Positions 10,638 to 20,474 of a DNA stretch of 64,000 nt are shown here, piece after piece. Made by a program: the position numbers and the translations under genes. This DNA comes from Xanthomonas cucurbitae (lineage in GTDB: Bacteria; Pseudomonadota; Gammaproteobacteria; Xanthomonadales; Xanthomonadaceae), in contig NZ_MDED01000006.1 of assembly GCF_002939885.1 (NCBI RefSeq), positions 1 through 64,000 on the forward strand, read 5' to 3'. A model generated the notes under the pieces. It was not told the origin of the DNA and made no database searches. It worked only from the letters and a program-made list of their open reading frames with translations. How positions within the stretch are numbered: the stretch's first letter is position 1; each line of letters begins with the position of its first letter.

Positions 10638-11576
10638 CTAGCTCGCCGCCAGTGCCGCGCCGACCAGCCCGTGGAACCGTTGGCGGTCGTATTGCAGCAA
10701 CAGGTTGGCATTGTCGGGCGCGCGGCCCTGCCGGTTCCAGTCCACCAGGGTCATCCCGCGGGTGTGGGTGCCGGACAGTTCGATCTGCACCGGGCGCCGC
10801 TCCAGGCGCTGGGCGCCGTCCGGGTGCAGCGCAAACGCCATCGCCAGCGCATCGGCCGCATACCAGTACTCGCCGCGGCTGTCTTCGGACCACAGGCGGG
10901 TCTTGCGCGAGATCTCCTCGTAGAAGCGGGCGCGGGCCGAATCGGCGGCCAGCCACTGCTCCACGTCCCGGTGCAGCAGGCCGTGCGCGATGGTGGCCTC
11001 CCAGTCGGCCACGTCGAAGTGCGGGAAACCGCGGAACACGATGTGCGCCGCCTCCGGGTCGAAACCGATGTTGAATTCGGCTGCCGGGGTGATGTTGCCG
11101 TGCCCGGTCAGCGCCCCGCCCATCACCACCAGCCGCGCCACGCGCTGCGGCAGGGTCGGGTCCAGGGTCAACGCCAGGGCAAAATTGGTCAGCGGGCCCA
11201 GTGCCACCAGCAACAGCTCGCCGGCGTATGCATGCGACAAGCGCAGGATCGCGAGCGCGGCATGTTCCGCTTCGACGCAACGCTTGGCCGCCGGCAGACC
11301 AACGTCGCCAAAGCCATCGATGCCATGCACATGTGCCGCATCCACGGAGGAATGCAGCAGCGGCTGCGGGCAGCCGGCATATACCGGCACATCGTCGCGA
11401 CCGGCGATCTCGCACACCTTCAAGGCGTTGCGCACGGTGTGCTCCAGGCCCACGTTGCCGGCGGCGATGGTCAGCCCGACCACCGCATGGCGGCTGTCGT
11501 TGAAGGCCATCAGCAACGCCAGCGCATCATCCACGCCCGGGTCGGTATCGATCAGCAGCGGTATCTTTTTTGTCAT
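10638..11576 (-). CDS. Inosine-uridine preferring nucleoside hydrolase family protein
   Basis: Hydrolyses the N-glycosidic bond of ribonucleosides for base salvage. The 312-residue protein opens with the family's calcium-binding signature PLLIDTDPGVDDALALLMA. Other conserved segments are GPLTNFALAL, VVMGGALTGHGNITPAAEFN (substrate and metal ligands) and WYAADALAMAFALHP. No signal peptide, so it is cytoplasmic. Substrate preference (purine or pyrimidine) cannot be read from the sequence. A GGGATTCGGG-type repeat begins at the base next to the start codon, so no normal Shine-Dalgarno is visible. Confidence 0.88.
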   Translation of the reverse strand: MTKKIPLLIDTDPGVDDALALLMAFNDSRHAVVGLTIAAGNVGLEHTVRNALKVCEIAGRDDVPVYAGCPQPLLHSSVDAAHVHGIDGFGDVGLPAAKRCVEAEHAALAILRLSHAYAGELLLVALGPLTNFALALTLDPTLPQRVARLVVMGGALTGHGNITPAAEFNIGFDPEAAHIVFRGFPHFDVADWEATIAHGLLHRDVEQWLAADSARARFYEEISRKTRLWSEDSRGEYWYAADALAMAFALHPDGAQRLERRPVQIELSGTHTRGMTLVDWNRQGRAPDNANLLLQYDRQRFHGLVGAALAAS

Positions 11577-11710
11577 GGGATTCGGGAGTGGGCATTCGGG
11601 ATTCGTTGCCCCATCTTCGCAAGGATCAGCCGATCAAGCGAACGCCTTCGGATGAAAAGGAAGCAGCAGCCTTTGCTTTTACGATTCCCGAATCCCGATT
11701 CCCGATTCCC
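11577..11710. repeat. Inverted pair of dispersed GGGATTCGGG repeats
   Basis: One block in GGGATTCGGG orientation at 11577-11605 and one in the complementary orientation (TTCCCGAATCCCGATTCCCG) at 11683-11710. Together they fill most of the gap between recG and the nucleoside hydrolase. The two could pair into a long stem. Confidence 0.55.
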
Positions 11711-11716
11711 AGCCGC

Positions 11717-13858
11717 TCAAGCGGCCGCATACCGCACCGCGCTCCCGATCCAGCGCGCCACCACCCGATCAGCGATCTCCGGCGCCTCGGCCAGCAGGCG
11801 GTCGGCCAGCACCTGCACGCGCGGCAGCAGGCCGGCGTCGCGGGCCAGGTCGGCGATGCGGAAACTGGCCAGGCCGGTCTGGCGCGTACCCAGCAGTTCG
11901 CCAGGACCGCGCAGCTCCAGGTCCCTTTCGGCGATCACGAAGCCATCGTTGGTCTGGCGCATGGTTTCCAGGCGCTGACGGGCCATCAGCGACAATGGCG
12001 CCTGATAAAGCAGCACACAGCTGGAGGCGGCCGCGCCGCGCCCGACTCGCCCGCGCAACTGGTGCAACTGGGCCAGGCCCAGACGCTCGGCGTTTTCGAT
12101 AATCATCAACGACGCATTGGGCACGTCTACGCCGACTTCGATCACGGTGGTGGCCACCAGCAGATCGCTGCGGCCCTGCTTGAAATCGAGCATGGCCCGC
12201 TGTTTCTCGGCCGGTTTCATGCGCCCGTGCACCAGCGCCACGCGCACGCCGGGCAGTTGCGCCGACAACGCCTCGTAGGTGACCTGCGCGGCCTGCGCTT
12301 CGATGCGCGGCGGCCCGCCCGGCGCGCCCTTCTCCGGCTCTTCGCTTTCTTCGATCAGGGTGCACACCCAGTACGCCTGGCGGCCTTCGGCACAGGCGGC
12401 GCGGATGCGCTCGACCAGCTCCGGACGCCGCTCGGCACTCAGGACAATCGTCTGCACCGGGGTGCGTCCGGGCGGTAGTTCGTCGATGGCCGAGACGTCC
12501 AGATCCGCATACGCGGACATCGCCAGCGTGCGCGGGATCGGGGTGGCGGTCATCACCAACTGGTGCGGCACGCTGCCGGCGGCCGCACCCTTGTCGCGCA
12601 GCGCCAGGCGTTGGTGCACGCCGAAACGGTGCTGCTCGTCGATGATGACCAGGGCCAGGTCATGGAAGACCACCGCCTCCTGCATCAGGGCATGCGTGCC
12701 CACCACCAGCTGCGCCTGGCCGGAGGCCACCTCGGCCATGGCCGCAGCGCGCGCCTTGCCGGTGACCTTGCCGGCCAGCCAGACGATGCGCACGCCCAAC
12801 GGCTCCAGCCAGCCGCGCAGGTTGGTGAGGTGCTGCTCGGCCAGCAGTTCGGTGGGCGCGGCCAGGGCCGCCTGCTTGCCCTGCTCCACCGCCAGCATCG
12901 CCGCCAGCGCCGCGACCACGGTCTTGCCGCTGCCGACATCGCCCTGCACCAGCCGCAGCATCGGCGAGGGCTGCGCAAGGTCGTGCGCAATCTGTTCGAA
13001 CACCCGCTGCTGCGCGCCGGTGAGCTGGAACGGCAGGGCATTGCGCAGTTGCTGCACCAGCCGGCCGCCGCGCAACTGCGGGGCACGCAAGCGCTGCAGC
13101 GCGATGCGCTGACGGCGCAGGCTGAGTTGATGGGCCAGCAGTTCTTCCAGCGCCAGGCGCCGCTGGGCCGGATGCCCGCCAGCGAGCAGCTGCTGCGGAT
13201 CGGTGCCGACCGGCGGGCGATGCATGGTCAGCAAGGCCGTGCGCAGCGAGGGCAGCTGGTCGTCCTGCAGCCACTGCGATGGCAGCAATTCCAGCGCGGC
13301 CTCCGGCGGCAGCCGCTCCAACGCCTGGCCGATGAGCTTGCGCAGCGTGGCCGGGCCGACCCCTTCGAGCACCGGGTAGACCGGGTCCAGGCTGTCGCCC
13401 AAGCCGGCATCCTCGCCCGGCGCAAGCACCCGATAGCTGGGATGGACGATCTCCCAGCCGTGCTGGCCGGGCTTGGGCGTGCCGAACACCCGCACGCGCG
13501 TCCCCACGGCAAACTGCGCCACCTGGGCAGCGCGGAAATGGAAGAAGCGCAGCACCACGCTGCCGTGCGAGTCATCGGAGACCGCCACGCGCAACACCGG
13601 GCGGAAGCGAAAGCCGCGTTCCACCGCCTCCACCCGCCCTTCGATCTGCGCGGGCACGCCGCTTTGCAGCTGCGCGATGGTGGTCAGGCGGGTGCGGTCT
13701 TCGTAACGCAGCGGCAGGTGCAGCCACAGGTCCTGCAGGCTCACGATGCCGCGCGCGGCAAATTTCTCGGCCACCCTCGGGCCGACACCAGGCAGGCTGG
13801 ACAACGCAGCCTGGCCGGCGACGGCCAGGCTTGGCGCTGCGGTGGGTGCGCGCGGCAC
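11717..13858 (-). CDS. recG: ATP-dependent DNA helicase RecG
   Basis: Double-strand branch-migration helicase that remodels stalled replication forks and Holliday junctions. The 713-residue protein has an N-terminal wedge/OB region (GVGPRVAEKFAARGI, an HhH-like start, then LPLRYEDRT). The superfamily 2 motor follows: Walker A VQGDVGSGKTVVA, motif II IIDEQHRFGVHQR, motif III MTATPIPRT, and the second lobe with GVDVPNASLMIIENAERLGL, HQLRGRVGRG and the RecG C-terminal RTRQTGLASFRIADL region. Length matches the family. The gene is 30 bp downstream of ridA on the same strand and probably cotranscribed. Confidence 0.96.
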   Translation of the reverse strand: MPRAPTAAPSLAVAGQAALSSLPGVGPRVAEKFAARGIVSLQDLWLHLPLRYEDRTRLTTIAQLQSGVPAQIEGRVEAVERGFRFRPVLRVAVSDDSHGSVVLRFFHFRAAQVAQFAVGTRVRVFGTPKPGQHGWEIVHPSYRVLAPGEDAGLGDSLDPVYPVLEGVGPATLRKLIGQALERLPPEAALELLPSQWLQDDQLPSLRTALLTMHRPPVGTDPQQLLAGGHPAQRRLALEELLAHQLSLRRQRIALQRLRAPQLRGGRLVQQLRNALPFQLTGAQQRVFEQIAHDLAQPSPMLRLVQGDVGSGKTVVAALAAMLAVEQGKQAALAAPTELLAEQHLTNLRGWLEPLGVRIVWLAGKVTGKARAAAMAEVASGQAQLVVGTHALMQEAVVFHDLALVIIDEQHRFGVHQRLALRDKGAAAGSVPHQLVMTATPIPRTLAMSAYADLDVSAIDELPPGRTPVQTIVLSAERRPELVERIRAACAEGRQAYWVCTLIEESEEPEKGAPGGPPRIEAQAAQVTYEALSAQLPGVRVALVHGRMKPAEKQRAMLDFKQGRSDLLVATTVIEVGVDVPNASLMIIENAERLGLAQLHQLRGRVGRGAAASSCVLLYQAPLSLMARQRLETMRQTNDGFVIAERDLELRGPGELLGTRQTGLASFRIADLARDAGLLPRVQVLADRLLAEAPEIADRVVARWIGSAVRYAAA

Positions 13859-13888
13859 GACGGATCGGCGCCGATCAGCCGGACGGAA

Positions 13889-14269
13889 TCAGTCGAGCAC
13901 CATCACCGCATCGACTTCGAGGCCGGCGCCCTTGGGCAGGCCGGAGACCTCGATGGTGGAGCGGGCCGGGAACGGGGCCTGGAAATAGTCCTGCATCACC
14001 GCGTTGACGGCGGCGAACTGGCCCAGGTCGGTCAGGTACAGGCCCAGCCGCACGATCTTGTCGAGCGAGCCGCCGGCTGCTTCGGCCACCGCCTTGAGGT
14101 TGTCGAAGGCGCGGCGTGCCTGCGCGCCGATATCGCCGGGCACGATCTCGCCGGTGGCCGGGTCCAGCGGAATCTGGCCGGAGAAATACACTGTGTTGCC
14201 GGCGCGCACGGCCTGGGAATACGGACCGATGGCGGCAGGCGCCTGATCGGTATGGATGATCTGGGACAT
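13889..14269 (-). CDS. ridA: RidA family enamine/imine deaminase
   Basis: Trimeric cytoplasmic deaminase that hydrolyses reactive 2-aminoacrylate and other enamines made by PLP enzymes. At 126 residues it has normal family length. Signatures are IGPYSQAVRAGNTVYFSGQIPLDP near the N-terminus and PARSTIEVSGLPKGAGLEVDAVMV at the C-terminus. The Arg of that second segment binds the carboxylate of the imine substrate. Located directly upstream of recG, as is common in gammaproteobacteria, where spoT usually lies next to it; here spoT is about 10 kb away. Confidence 0.93.
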   Translation of the reverse strand: MSQIIHTDQAPAAIGPYSQAVRAGNTVYFSGQIPLDPATGEIVPGDIGAQARRAFDNLKAVAEAAGGSLDKIVRLGLYLTDLGQFAAVNAVMQDYFQAPFPARSTIEVSGLPKGAGLEVDAVMVLD

Positions 14270-14524
14270 GGGAACTCCGTCAACACTGAAAACGAGCGCG
14301 CATTGTATCGGCGCATGCCGTTGACGGGCGAATGGGTGAGCAATAGGCGCTGACGGCGCGCGGGCGTTGGCCGGTGGTGTGGCGGCGCGTTGATCGGTGG
14401 GGTGGGTGTCTTACGAGGGTGTTGATGGCGGCTTGATTTCGCCTGCACGCACGATGGTTTTCATGAGACTGCGCGGGTGTGCTATCGGGCGCTGTGCGAC
14501 ATAGCGCATGAGGCTGCGCACCTG

Positions 14525-14613
14525 CCCTCATCCGCCCCTTCGGGGCACCTTCTCCCATCGGGAGAAGGGAACGGCAAGCCCCGCTCCCTGCGGAAGAGAG
14601 ATGGGGGTGAGGG
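14525..14613. repeat. Multi-hairpin interspersed element
   Basis: An 89-bp element bounded by CCCTCA and TGAGGG. It contains a perfect hairpin GCCCC-TTC-GGGGC (14534-14546) and another perfect hairpin CCTTCTCCC-ATC-GGGAGAAGG (14548-14568). It looks like a small non-coding Xanthomonas interspersed repeat. The rest of the 394-bp gap between ridA and garD (14270-14663) shows no gene, only a probable ridA leader on the left. Confidence 0.6.
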
Positions 14614-14663
14614 CCCCGGCGTCGCCACGCCAGGCGACCTGCGCCATCGTGCAGCAAGCGTTG

Positions 14664-16205
14664 CTAAGTAATCGGCGCCGGGTTGAACAAGGCCAGATCG
14701 TTGTGCAGGCGATGCCGCTCGGTCCAGGTGCGTTGGCCGCTGGCCACGTCCAGATAGCGCTGGAACAACTCCCAGCCCAGTTGCTCCAGCGTCTTGGCCC
14801 CGGTGGCGACGCCGCCAGCATCGATGTCCATCAGGTCGGACCAGCGCTGCGCCAGCTCGCTGCGGGTGGCGACCTTGATGACCGGCACCATGCCCAGGCC
14901 GTAGGGGGTGCCGCGGCCGGTGGTGAACACATGCAGGTTCATGCCGGCGGCGACCTGCAGCGTACCGCAGACGAAATCGCTGGCCGGGGTAGCGCAGTAC
15001 TGCAGGCCGCGTCCCTTGACCCGCTCGCCGGGTGGCACCACGCCATTGATCGCCGAAGAGCCGGATTTGGCGATCGAGCCCATCGCCTTTTCCACGATGT
15101 TGGCCAGCCCGCCCTTCTTGTTGCCGGGGGTGGTGTTGGCACTGCGATCGGCCTGCCCACGCGCCAGATAGGCGTCGTACCAGGCCATCTCGCGTACCAG
15201 CGCCTTCGCCACGTCCGCATTGGCGGCGCGTGGCACCAGCAGATGGATGCCGTCGCGCACTTCGGTGTTTTCCGAGAACATCACCGTGGCGCCGGCACGC
15301 ACCAGCAGGTCGGCGGCCACGCCCAGGCCCGGGTTGGCGGTGACGCCGGAAAACGCGTCGCTACCGCCGCATTGCATGCCCACCACCAGTTCGCTGGCCG
15401 GCACGGTTTCGCGGCGGCGCCGATCCAGATGGCGCAGGCGTTCTTCGGCCATGGCCATGATCGCGCCCACCATGTCGGCAAAACCCAGGCGGGTTTCCTG
15501 CAGGCGATACACGCCGCTGTCGTCGTCGCTGACGTCGTCGGGCAACAGACGCTCCGGCGCAAGCTTCTCGCAGCCCAGTCCCACGATCAGCGCCTGCCCG
15601 CCGAAGTTGGGGCTGCGCGCGATGTTGCGCAGCGTGCGGATGGGAATGATGGCCTCAGGCGCAGTGATCGCCACGCCGCAGCCGTAGACATGATTGACCG
15701 CCACCACATCGTCGACATGCGGATACCTGGGCAGCAACTCGGCGCGGATGCGGTCCACCGCGTGCCCGAGCACGCCGACCACGCACTGCACGCTGGTCAT
15801 GATGCCCAGGATATTGCGTGTCCCCACGCTGCCATCGCGATTGCGGTAGCCCTGGAAGGTGTAACCCTCCAGCGGCTCGGGCGCTGGCGCCGGATGCAGC
15901 CCCAGATCCAGCGTGGCCAGTTCGGGGGCCTCGGGCATCGCCAGCAGCTGCTCGCTGACCCAGGCGCCGCGTGCAATCGCGGCATTGGCGGTGCCGATCA
16001 CCGCGCCCAGGCGGATCACCGGCGCGCCCGCCGGCAGGTCCACCAGCGCCATCTTGTGGCCCTGCGGAATGTGTTCGATGGCGCTCACCCCATCCGGAAA
16101 ACCGGCGCCGGCGGGCGCACCGCCATCGTTGACGACAATGGCGACGTTGTCGCGCGCATGGGCGCGGATGCTGAGCCAGGGCATGGCGTGCTGGGTTGCG
16201 GACAT
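14664..16205 (-). CDS. garD: Galactarate dehydratase
   Basis: Dehydrates galactarate to 5-dehydro-4-deoxy-glucarate. The 513-residue protein of the UxaA/GarD family follows E. coli GarD from end to end: [25 protein letters not shown]-like [110 protein letters not shown], ending FNPAPIT. Cysteines in the YGCG, GCEK and MQCG motifs are those expected for metal binding. It is the last gene of the aldarate operon, 36 bp after the porin gene. Altronate dehydratase is the main alternative, but the aldarate neighbours favour GarD. Confidence 0.93.
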   Translation of the reverse strand: MSATQHAMPWLSIRAHARDNVAIVVNDGGAPAGAGFPDGVSAIEHIPQGHKMALVDLPAGAPVIRLGAVIGTANAAIARGAWVSEQLLAMPEAPELATLDLGLHPAPAPEPLEGYTFQGYRNRDGSVGTRNILGIMTSVQCVVGVLGHAVDRIRAELLPRYPHVDDVVAVNHVYGCGVAITAPEAIIPIRTLRNIARSPNFGGQALIVGLGCEKLAPERLLPDDVSDDDSGVYRLQETRLGFADMVGAIMAMAEERLRHLDRRRRETVPASELVVGMQCGGSDAFSGVTANPGLGVAADLLVRAGATVMFSENTEVRDGIHLLVPRAANADVAKALVREMAWYDAYLARGQADRSANTTPGNKKGGLANIVEKAMGSIAKSGSSAINGVVPPGERVKGRGLQYCATPASDFVCGTLQVAAGMNLHVFTTGRGTPYGLGMVPVIKVATRSELAQRWSDLMDIDAGGVATGAKTLEQLGWELFQRYLDVASGQRTWTERHRLHNDLALFNPAPIT

Positions 16206-16241
16206 CAGGGGCTACCTTGCAGAACATGGGGGTGGAATGCG

Positions 16242-17513
16242 TTAACGATCGGGGCTGTCGAACTGGCGCCGATACTGCAGGATCAACCGGTTTTCATCGA
16301 CGTTGCGCTGGTAGTTGGAGCGAAAGGTGCCGTTGAACCAGATCAGGCTCAGATGCTTGAAGCGCTCGCTCTGGAACTGATAGGTAGTGAGCACATCGCG
16401 CGCCCATTCGCGGCCTTCGCCGGCATAGGTGGCCGGGCGTGCATTGTCGCCGCTGATGTAGCGCACCATGACGCTGAGGCCGGGAATGCCGATGCTGTCG
16501 CCATCGATGCTGTAACGCAGTTGCCAGCTGCGCTCGCCGCGCTCGAGGAAGTCGTTGATGAAGGTCCAGTTGAAGACATTGCCATCGGTGCCGCCCGGCC
16601 AGGGCATGGCGCTGGGGCCGGACAGCTTCTGATAGCCGACACCGAATTCATGGCCGCCGGTGCGCCAGGACACCATGCTGCTGACCATGCGGTTGTCGAT
16701 CAAGCCGGCGCGCGACTGACCAGTATCGTCGGTGCGGAAGTAGCGCAGATCCACGCGCAGGCGGTCCTTGCCGAACATCTGGGTCTGGATCAGGTTGTAG
16801 AGCTGCTGGCGATAGATGTCTTCCATCACCGCGCCCTGATAACGCAGCTGGGTGCCCGGGGCCAGCGTATAAGTCGCCGACACCAGATCGAGCGCGTCCG
16901 AATCCGGGGTCCCGAGAAAGCGGCGGTTCTTGTTGGCCAGGGTGATCGGCACGCGCGAATCGCCGTCGCGATACCAGGCGCTGGTGAAACGCGCCAGCAG
17001 CAGATCGAGCTTGGGCACATCCTTGGACTCCAGGGTCACGCCCTGGAACGTCTCCGGCATGATGCGGGTGATGCTGGCGCGCACCAGCGGCTCGTTGGGA
17101 ATGAAGCTGCCCCATTTCAATTCGGTCTGCGAGGCGCGTAGCTTGAGCGTGGGCGCCACCCGCACCAGCGCGTGCTGCGCAGTGCCATCGTCGTTGCTGG
17201 GCAGCAGGCCGGTGCCGCCTTCGGCACGCACGCCATCGAGCTTGAAGTCGCCGATGCCGAGCAGGTCCAACCCCGCGCCGACCGGGCCGCGGGTGTAGCC
17301 GCTCCTGGCATCGACCACGAAGCCTTGCGCCCATTCGGCCCGCTTGCCCTGCCCGTCGCCACTGCGGAAATCACGGTTGTAATAGAAATTGAGCGCGGTG
17401 ACCTCGGCCGTGGCGCCATTCCAGAATCCTTCATCGGGCTGCTGCGCACGCGCACGCCCGGCCGCGCCGACCGCCAGCAGCGCGGCGCCGCTGATTGCCA
17501 TCATGCTTTTCAT
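16242..17513 (-). CDS. OprD-family outer-membrane porin
   Basis: Predicted 423-residue outer-membrane barrel with a signal peptide (MKSMMAISGAALLAVGAAGRARAQ). It has the alternating aromatic/polar pattern of OprD-type substrate-specific porins: FYYNRDFRSGDGQGKRAEWAQGF near the start, VRYFRTDD-like strands, and LQYRRQF near the end. OprD-family porins take up small carboxylates and basic amino acids. Placed between gudD and garD, it probably admits galactarate/glucarate. The transcript reads through a GC-rich hairpin (17553-17576) just upstream. Confidence 0.87.
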   Translation of the reverse strand: MKSMMAISGAALLAVGAAGRARAQQPDEGFWNGATAEVTALNFYYNRDFRSGDGQGKRAEWAQGFVVDARSGYTRGPVGAGLDLLGIGDFKLDGVRAEGGTGLLPSNDDGTAQHALVRVAPTLKLRASQTELKWGSFIPNEPLVRASITRIMPETFQGVTLESKDVPKLDLLLARFTSAWYRDGDSRVPITLANKNRRFLGTPDSDALDLVSATYTLAPGTQLRYQGAVMEDIYRQQLYNLIQTQMFGKDRLRVDLRYFRTDDTGQSRAGLIDNRMVSSMVSWRTGGHEFGVGYQKLSGPSAMPWPGGTDGNVFNWTFINDFLERGERSWQLRYSIDGDSIGIPGLSVMVRYISGDNARPATYAGEGREWARDVLTTYQFQSERFKHLSLIWFNGTFRSNYQRNVDENRLILQYRRQFDSPDR

Positions 17514-17552
17514 TGCTCGGTTCTCCAGCTGCGGTGAACGCGCGGTCAGGTG

Positions 17553-17576
17553 CTGCGGCCGGTGCTCCGGCCGCAG
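17553..17576 (-). other. Intercistronic GC-rich hairpin between gudD and the porin gene
   Basis: Perfect 10-bp stem CTGCGGCCGG-TGCT-CCGGCCGCAG with no U-tract. It sits 14 bp beyond the gudD stop. It could stabilise the upstream mRNA or attenuate the downstream porin and garD. Confidence 0.55.
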
Positions 17577-17589
17577 GCATCTAGACGCC

Positions 17590-18945
17590 TCAGCGCACCA
17601 GGCAGGGACGCTTGTTGTCGAACGTCCAGTTGGGGATCAGCGCCTGCATGGCGACGGCATCGTCGCGCGCGCCCAGGCTCAACCCCTGGTAGGTGCGATG
17701 CGCCGCTTCCAGCGCATCCATGTCCAGCTCCACGCCCAGGCCGGGCTTGGCCGGCACCTGGATCTGGCCACCTTCGATCTGTAGCGGATCGCGGGTCAGG
17801 CGTTGGCCGTCCTGCCAGATCCAGTGCGTGTCGATGGCGGTGACACGCCCCGGTGCGGCGGCGGCCACTTGGGTGAACATCGCCAGCGAAATATCGAAAT
17901 GGTTGTTGGAATGCGAGCCCCAGGTCAGGCCCCAGTCGCGGCACAATTGCGCCACCCGCACCGAGCCTTGCAGCGTCCAGAAATGCGGGTCGGCCAGCGG
18001 AATATCCACCGACTGCAGCTGGATGGCGTGACCCATCTGGCGCCAGTCGGTGGCGATCATGTTGGTGGCCGTCGGCAGGCCGGTGGCGCGACGGAATTCA
18101 GCCATGACCTCGCGACCGGAATAGCCCTGCTCGGCTCCGCACGGGTCCTCGGCATAGGCCATCACGCCATGCATGTCGCGACACAGCGCGATGGCCTGTG
18201 CCAACGACCACGCTCCGTTGGGGTCCAGGGTAATGCGCGCCTGCGGAAAGCGCGCATGCAGCGCATGGATCGCCTCGATCTCCTCCTCGCCACGCAACAC
18301 GCCGCCCTTGAGCTTGAAATCGCGGAAGCCGTATTTGGCGTAGGCCGCTTCGGCCAGCCGCACCACCGCGGACGGCGTCAGTGCCTCCTGGTCGCGCACG
18401 GCCTCCCAGGCATCGGTGGCAGCGCTACCGTCGCGGTATTCCAGGCCGGTCTTGCGACGATCGCCGATAAAGAACAGGTAGCCCAACACGTCGACCGCAT
18501 CGCGTTGCTGGCCTTCGCCGAGCAGCGCGGCCACCGGTTGATCCAGAAACTGCCCGAGCAGGTCCAGCAATGCCGCTTCGATGGCGGTCACCGCATGGAT
18601 GGTAATGCGCAGATCGAAGGTCTGCAGGCCGCGTCCGGCGCTGTCGCGGTCGGCGAAGGCGGTGCGCACCTGATTGAGGATGCGCTGGTAGTCGGCGATG
18701 GAACGGTCGCGAATCAGCGAGGCCGCCTCGTTCAACAGGCCGGCGATGGCATCACCACCCGGCACCTCGCCCACGCCGGTGCGCCCGGACGAATCGCGCA
18801 GCACCAACACATTGCGAGTGAAGTACGGCGCATGCGCGCCACTGAGGTTGAGCAGCATGCTGTCCTGGCCGGCCACCGGCACCACGCGGATGTCGGTAAT
18901 GCGCGGCGTGGCGCCGATGCCTGCAGCAGAAGTATGGATGTTCAT
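17590..18945 (-). CDS. gudD: Glucarate dehydratase
   Basis: Enolase-superfamily enzyme that dehydrates D-glucarate (and idarate) to 5-dehydro-4-deoxy-glucarate. The 451-residue protein shows [16 protein letters not shown] (KxK catalytic base), TLDPNGAW (first metal Asp), AYAEDPCG (metal Glu), [12 protein letters not shown] (metal Asn), and [14 protein letters not shown] with the catalytic His. ATG at 18945 is chosen over 18999: it has GGAGAG upstream and leaves a 19-bp gap to the transporter gene, whereas the longer form overlaps it. Confidence 0.95.
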   Translation of the reverse strand: MNIHTSAAGIGATPRITDIRVVPVAGQDSMLLNLSGAHAPYFTRNVLVLRDSSGRTGVGEVPGGDAIAGLLNEAASLIRDRSIADYQRILNQVRTAFADRDSAGRGLQTFDLRITIHAVTAIEAALLDLLGQFLDQPVAALLGEGQQRDAVDVLGYLFFIGDRRKTGLEYRDGSAATDAWEAVRDQEALTPSAVVRLAEAAYAKYGFRDFKLKGGVLRGEEEIEAIHALHARFPQARITLDPNGAWSLAQAIALCRDMHGVMAYAEDPCGAEQGYSGREVMAEFRRATGLPTATNMIATDWRQMGHAIQLQSVDIPLADPHFWTLQGSVRVAQLCRDWGLTWGSHSNNHFDISLAMFTQVAAAAPGRVTAIDTHWIWQDGQRLTRDPLQIEGGQIQVPAKPGLGVELDMDALEAAHRTYQGLSLGARDDAVAMQALIPNWTFDNKRPCLVR

Positions 18946-18964
18946 CAGGACTCTCCGAAGACGG

Positions 18965-20359
18965 TCAACGCGATACAGGCATGGGCGCGGCCGGGCCACC
19001 CGGAGGGGCCTTCAGTTCCACGCGCTTGATTTGCCCGACCACGAACAGATAGGACACCACCGCCAGCAGCGCATTGAGCCCGACAAAGACCAGCGCCCAC
19101 TCGAAGCTGCCGGTGGTGGAGACGATGTAGCCAATGACAATTGGCGTGGTGATGCCGGCGATGTTGCCGAAGGTGTTGAACAGGCCACCGGACAGGCCGG
19201 CGATTTCCTTGGGCGAGGTATCGGCCACCACCGCCCAGCCGAGCGCACCGATGCCCTTGCCGAAGAAGGCCAGCGCCATCAGCCCCACCACCATCCATTC
19301 GGCCTGCACGTAGTTGCAGCCAATCATCGTCACCGACATCAGCATGCCCACCACGATCGGCGTCTTGCGCGAGACGGTAAGCGAGTACCCGCGCCGCACC
19401 ATGCGGTCGGACACATAGCCGCCCAACACACCGCCGACAAAGCCGCACACCGCCGGCAACGAGGCCACGAAGCCTGCCTCCAGGATCGACATGCCGCGCT
19501 CCTTGACCAGGTACACCGGGAACCAGGTCAGGAAGAAATAGGTCAGCGTGGTGATGCAGTACTGGCCGATATACACGCCCAGCAGCATGCGGTTGCACAG
19601 CAACTGCTTGGCGTAATGCCACTGCGTCCCCTTGGGCTGACTACCGGGCTTGCTGCCCTGTTCCATGTCCACCAGTGCACCATTGCGCTGGATGTAGTCC
19701 AACTCCTGCGCAGACAGGCGCGGGTGTTCGCGTGGGGCGTAGATGGTCTTGCGCCACACCAGTGCCAGCAGCACGCCCGCCCCACCCATCACCAGGAACA
19801 CATGCTCCCAGCCCCAGGCATGCACCAGCCAGCCCATCAGCGGCGCAAACGCCACCGTGGCGAAGTACTGCGCGGAATTGAAGATGGAGGCGGCCAGGCC
19901 ACGCTCGGCGGTGGGAAACCACGCTGCCACGATGCGGCTGTTGCCGGGGAACGACGGCGCTTCGGCAATGCCCACCAGAAAGCGCAACACGAACAGCGTG
20001 GTCACCGCCCAGGCGACCGGCACCCAGCCGATGAAGCCCTGCAACGCGGTGAACAACGACCAGATCAGCAACGACAGCCCATACACGCGGCGCGAGCCGA
20101 AGCGGTCGAGCAACCAGCCGCCGGGAATCTGCCCGGCCACATAGGCCCAGCCGAACGCGGAAAAGATGAAGCCCATCTGCAGCGCGTCGATGCCCAGCGC
20201 ATCCTGGACCGCGGAACCGGCGATGGACAAGGTGGCGCGATCGGCATAGTTGATCGTGGTCACCACGAACAACATCAACAGGATCAGATACCGCCTGCGC
20301 GGAACCGTCGGTGCGCCGACTGTCGTTGAACCGACCGTTTTTGAATCGATAGCCATCAT
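18965..20359 (-). CDS. MFS aldarate transporter (glucarate/galactarate:H+ type)
   Basis: Twelve-helix major-facilitator transporter of the anion:cation symporter family (GudP/GarP-like). The 464-residue protein has the opening [28 protein letters not shown], the signature [25 protein letters not shown] (motif A between helices 2 and 3), and [25 protein letters not shown]. Two adjacent ATGs (20357-20359 and 20354-20356) follow a GAGGA site; either may be used. Lying between the semialdehyde dehydrogenase and gudD, its likely substrates are glucarate and galactarate. Confidence 0.92.
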   Translation of the reverse strand: MMAIDSKTVGSTTVGAPTVPRRRYLILLMLFVVTTINYADRATLSIAGSAVQDALGIDALQMGFIFSAFGWAYVAGQIPGGWLLDRFGSRRVYGLSLLIWSLFTALQGFIGWVPVAWAVTTLFVLRFLVGIAEAPSFPGNSRIVAAWFPTAERGLAASIFNSAQYFATVAFAPLMGWLVHAWGWEHVFLVMGGAGVLLALVWRKTIYAPREHPRLSAQELDYIQRNGALVDMEQGSKPGSQPKGTQWHYAKQLLCNRMLLGVYIGQYCITTLTYFFLTWFPVYLVKERGMSILEAGFVASLPAVCGFVGGVLGGYVSDRMVRRGYSLTVSRKTPIVVGMLMSVTMIGCNYVQAEWMVVGLMALAFFGKGIGALGWAVVADTSPKEIAGLSGGLFNTFGNIAGITTPIVIGYIVSTTGSFEWALVFVGLNALLAVVSYLFVVGQIKRVELKAPPGGPAAPMPVSR

Positions 20360-20380
20360 CGTTCCTCACCTATGACGATG

Positions 20381-20449
20381 GAAGCGCACTGCGCTTCGGG
20401 ATTCCAAGTGGGCCTGCGGTTGGCGTGCCGGACCCTCCTCCGGCACGCC
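20381..20449 (-). other. Intercistronic hairpins between the dehydrogenase and transporter genes
   Basis: A perfect 11-bp stem GGCGTGCCGGA / TCCGGCACGCC with loop CCCTCC (20422-20449) and a smaller hairpin at 20381-20397 occupy most of the 115-bp gap. No U-tract is present, so processing or mRNA stabilisation is likelier than termination. Confidence 0.55.
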
Positions 20450-20474
20450 TCAGGCAACATTGCGAACGGGTCGG

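Noticed and set aside
14508-17141. Plus-strand open frame of 877 codons opposite garD and the porin
   Set aside because: Arises from the high-GC antisense of real genes; His/Gln/Arg-rich composition, no domains, no RBS.
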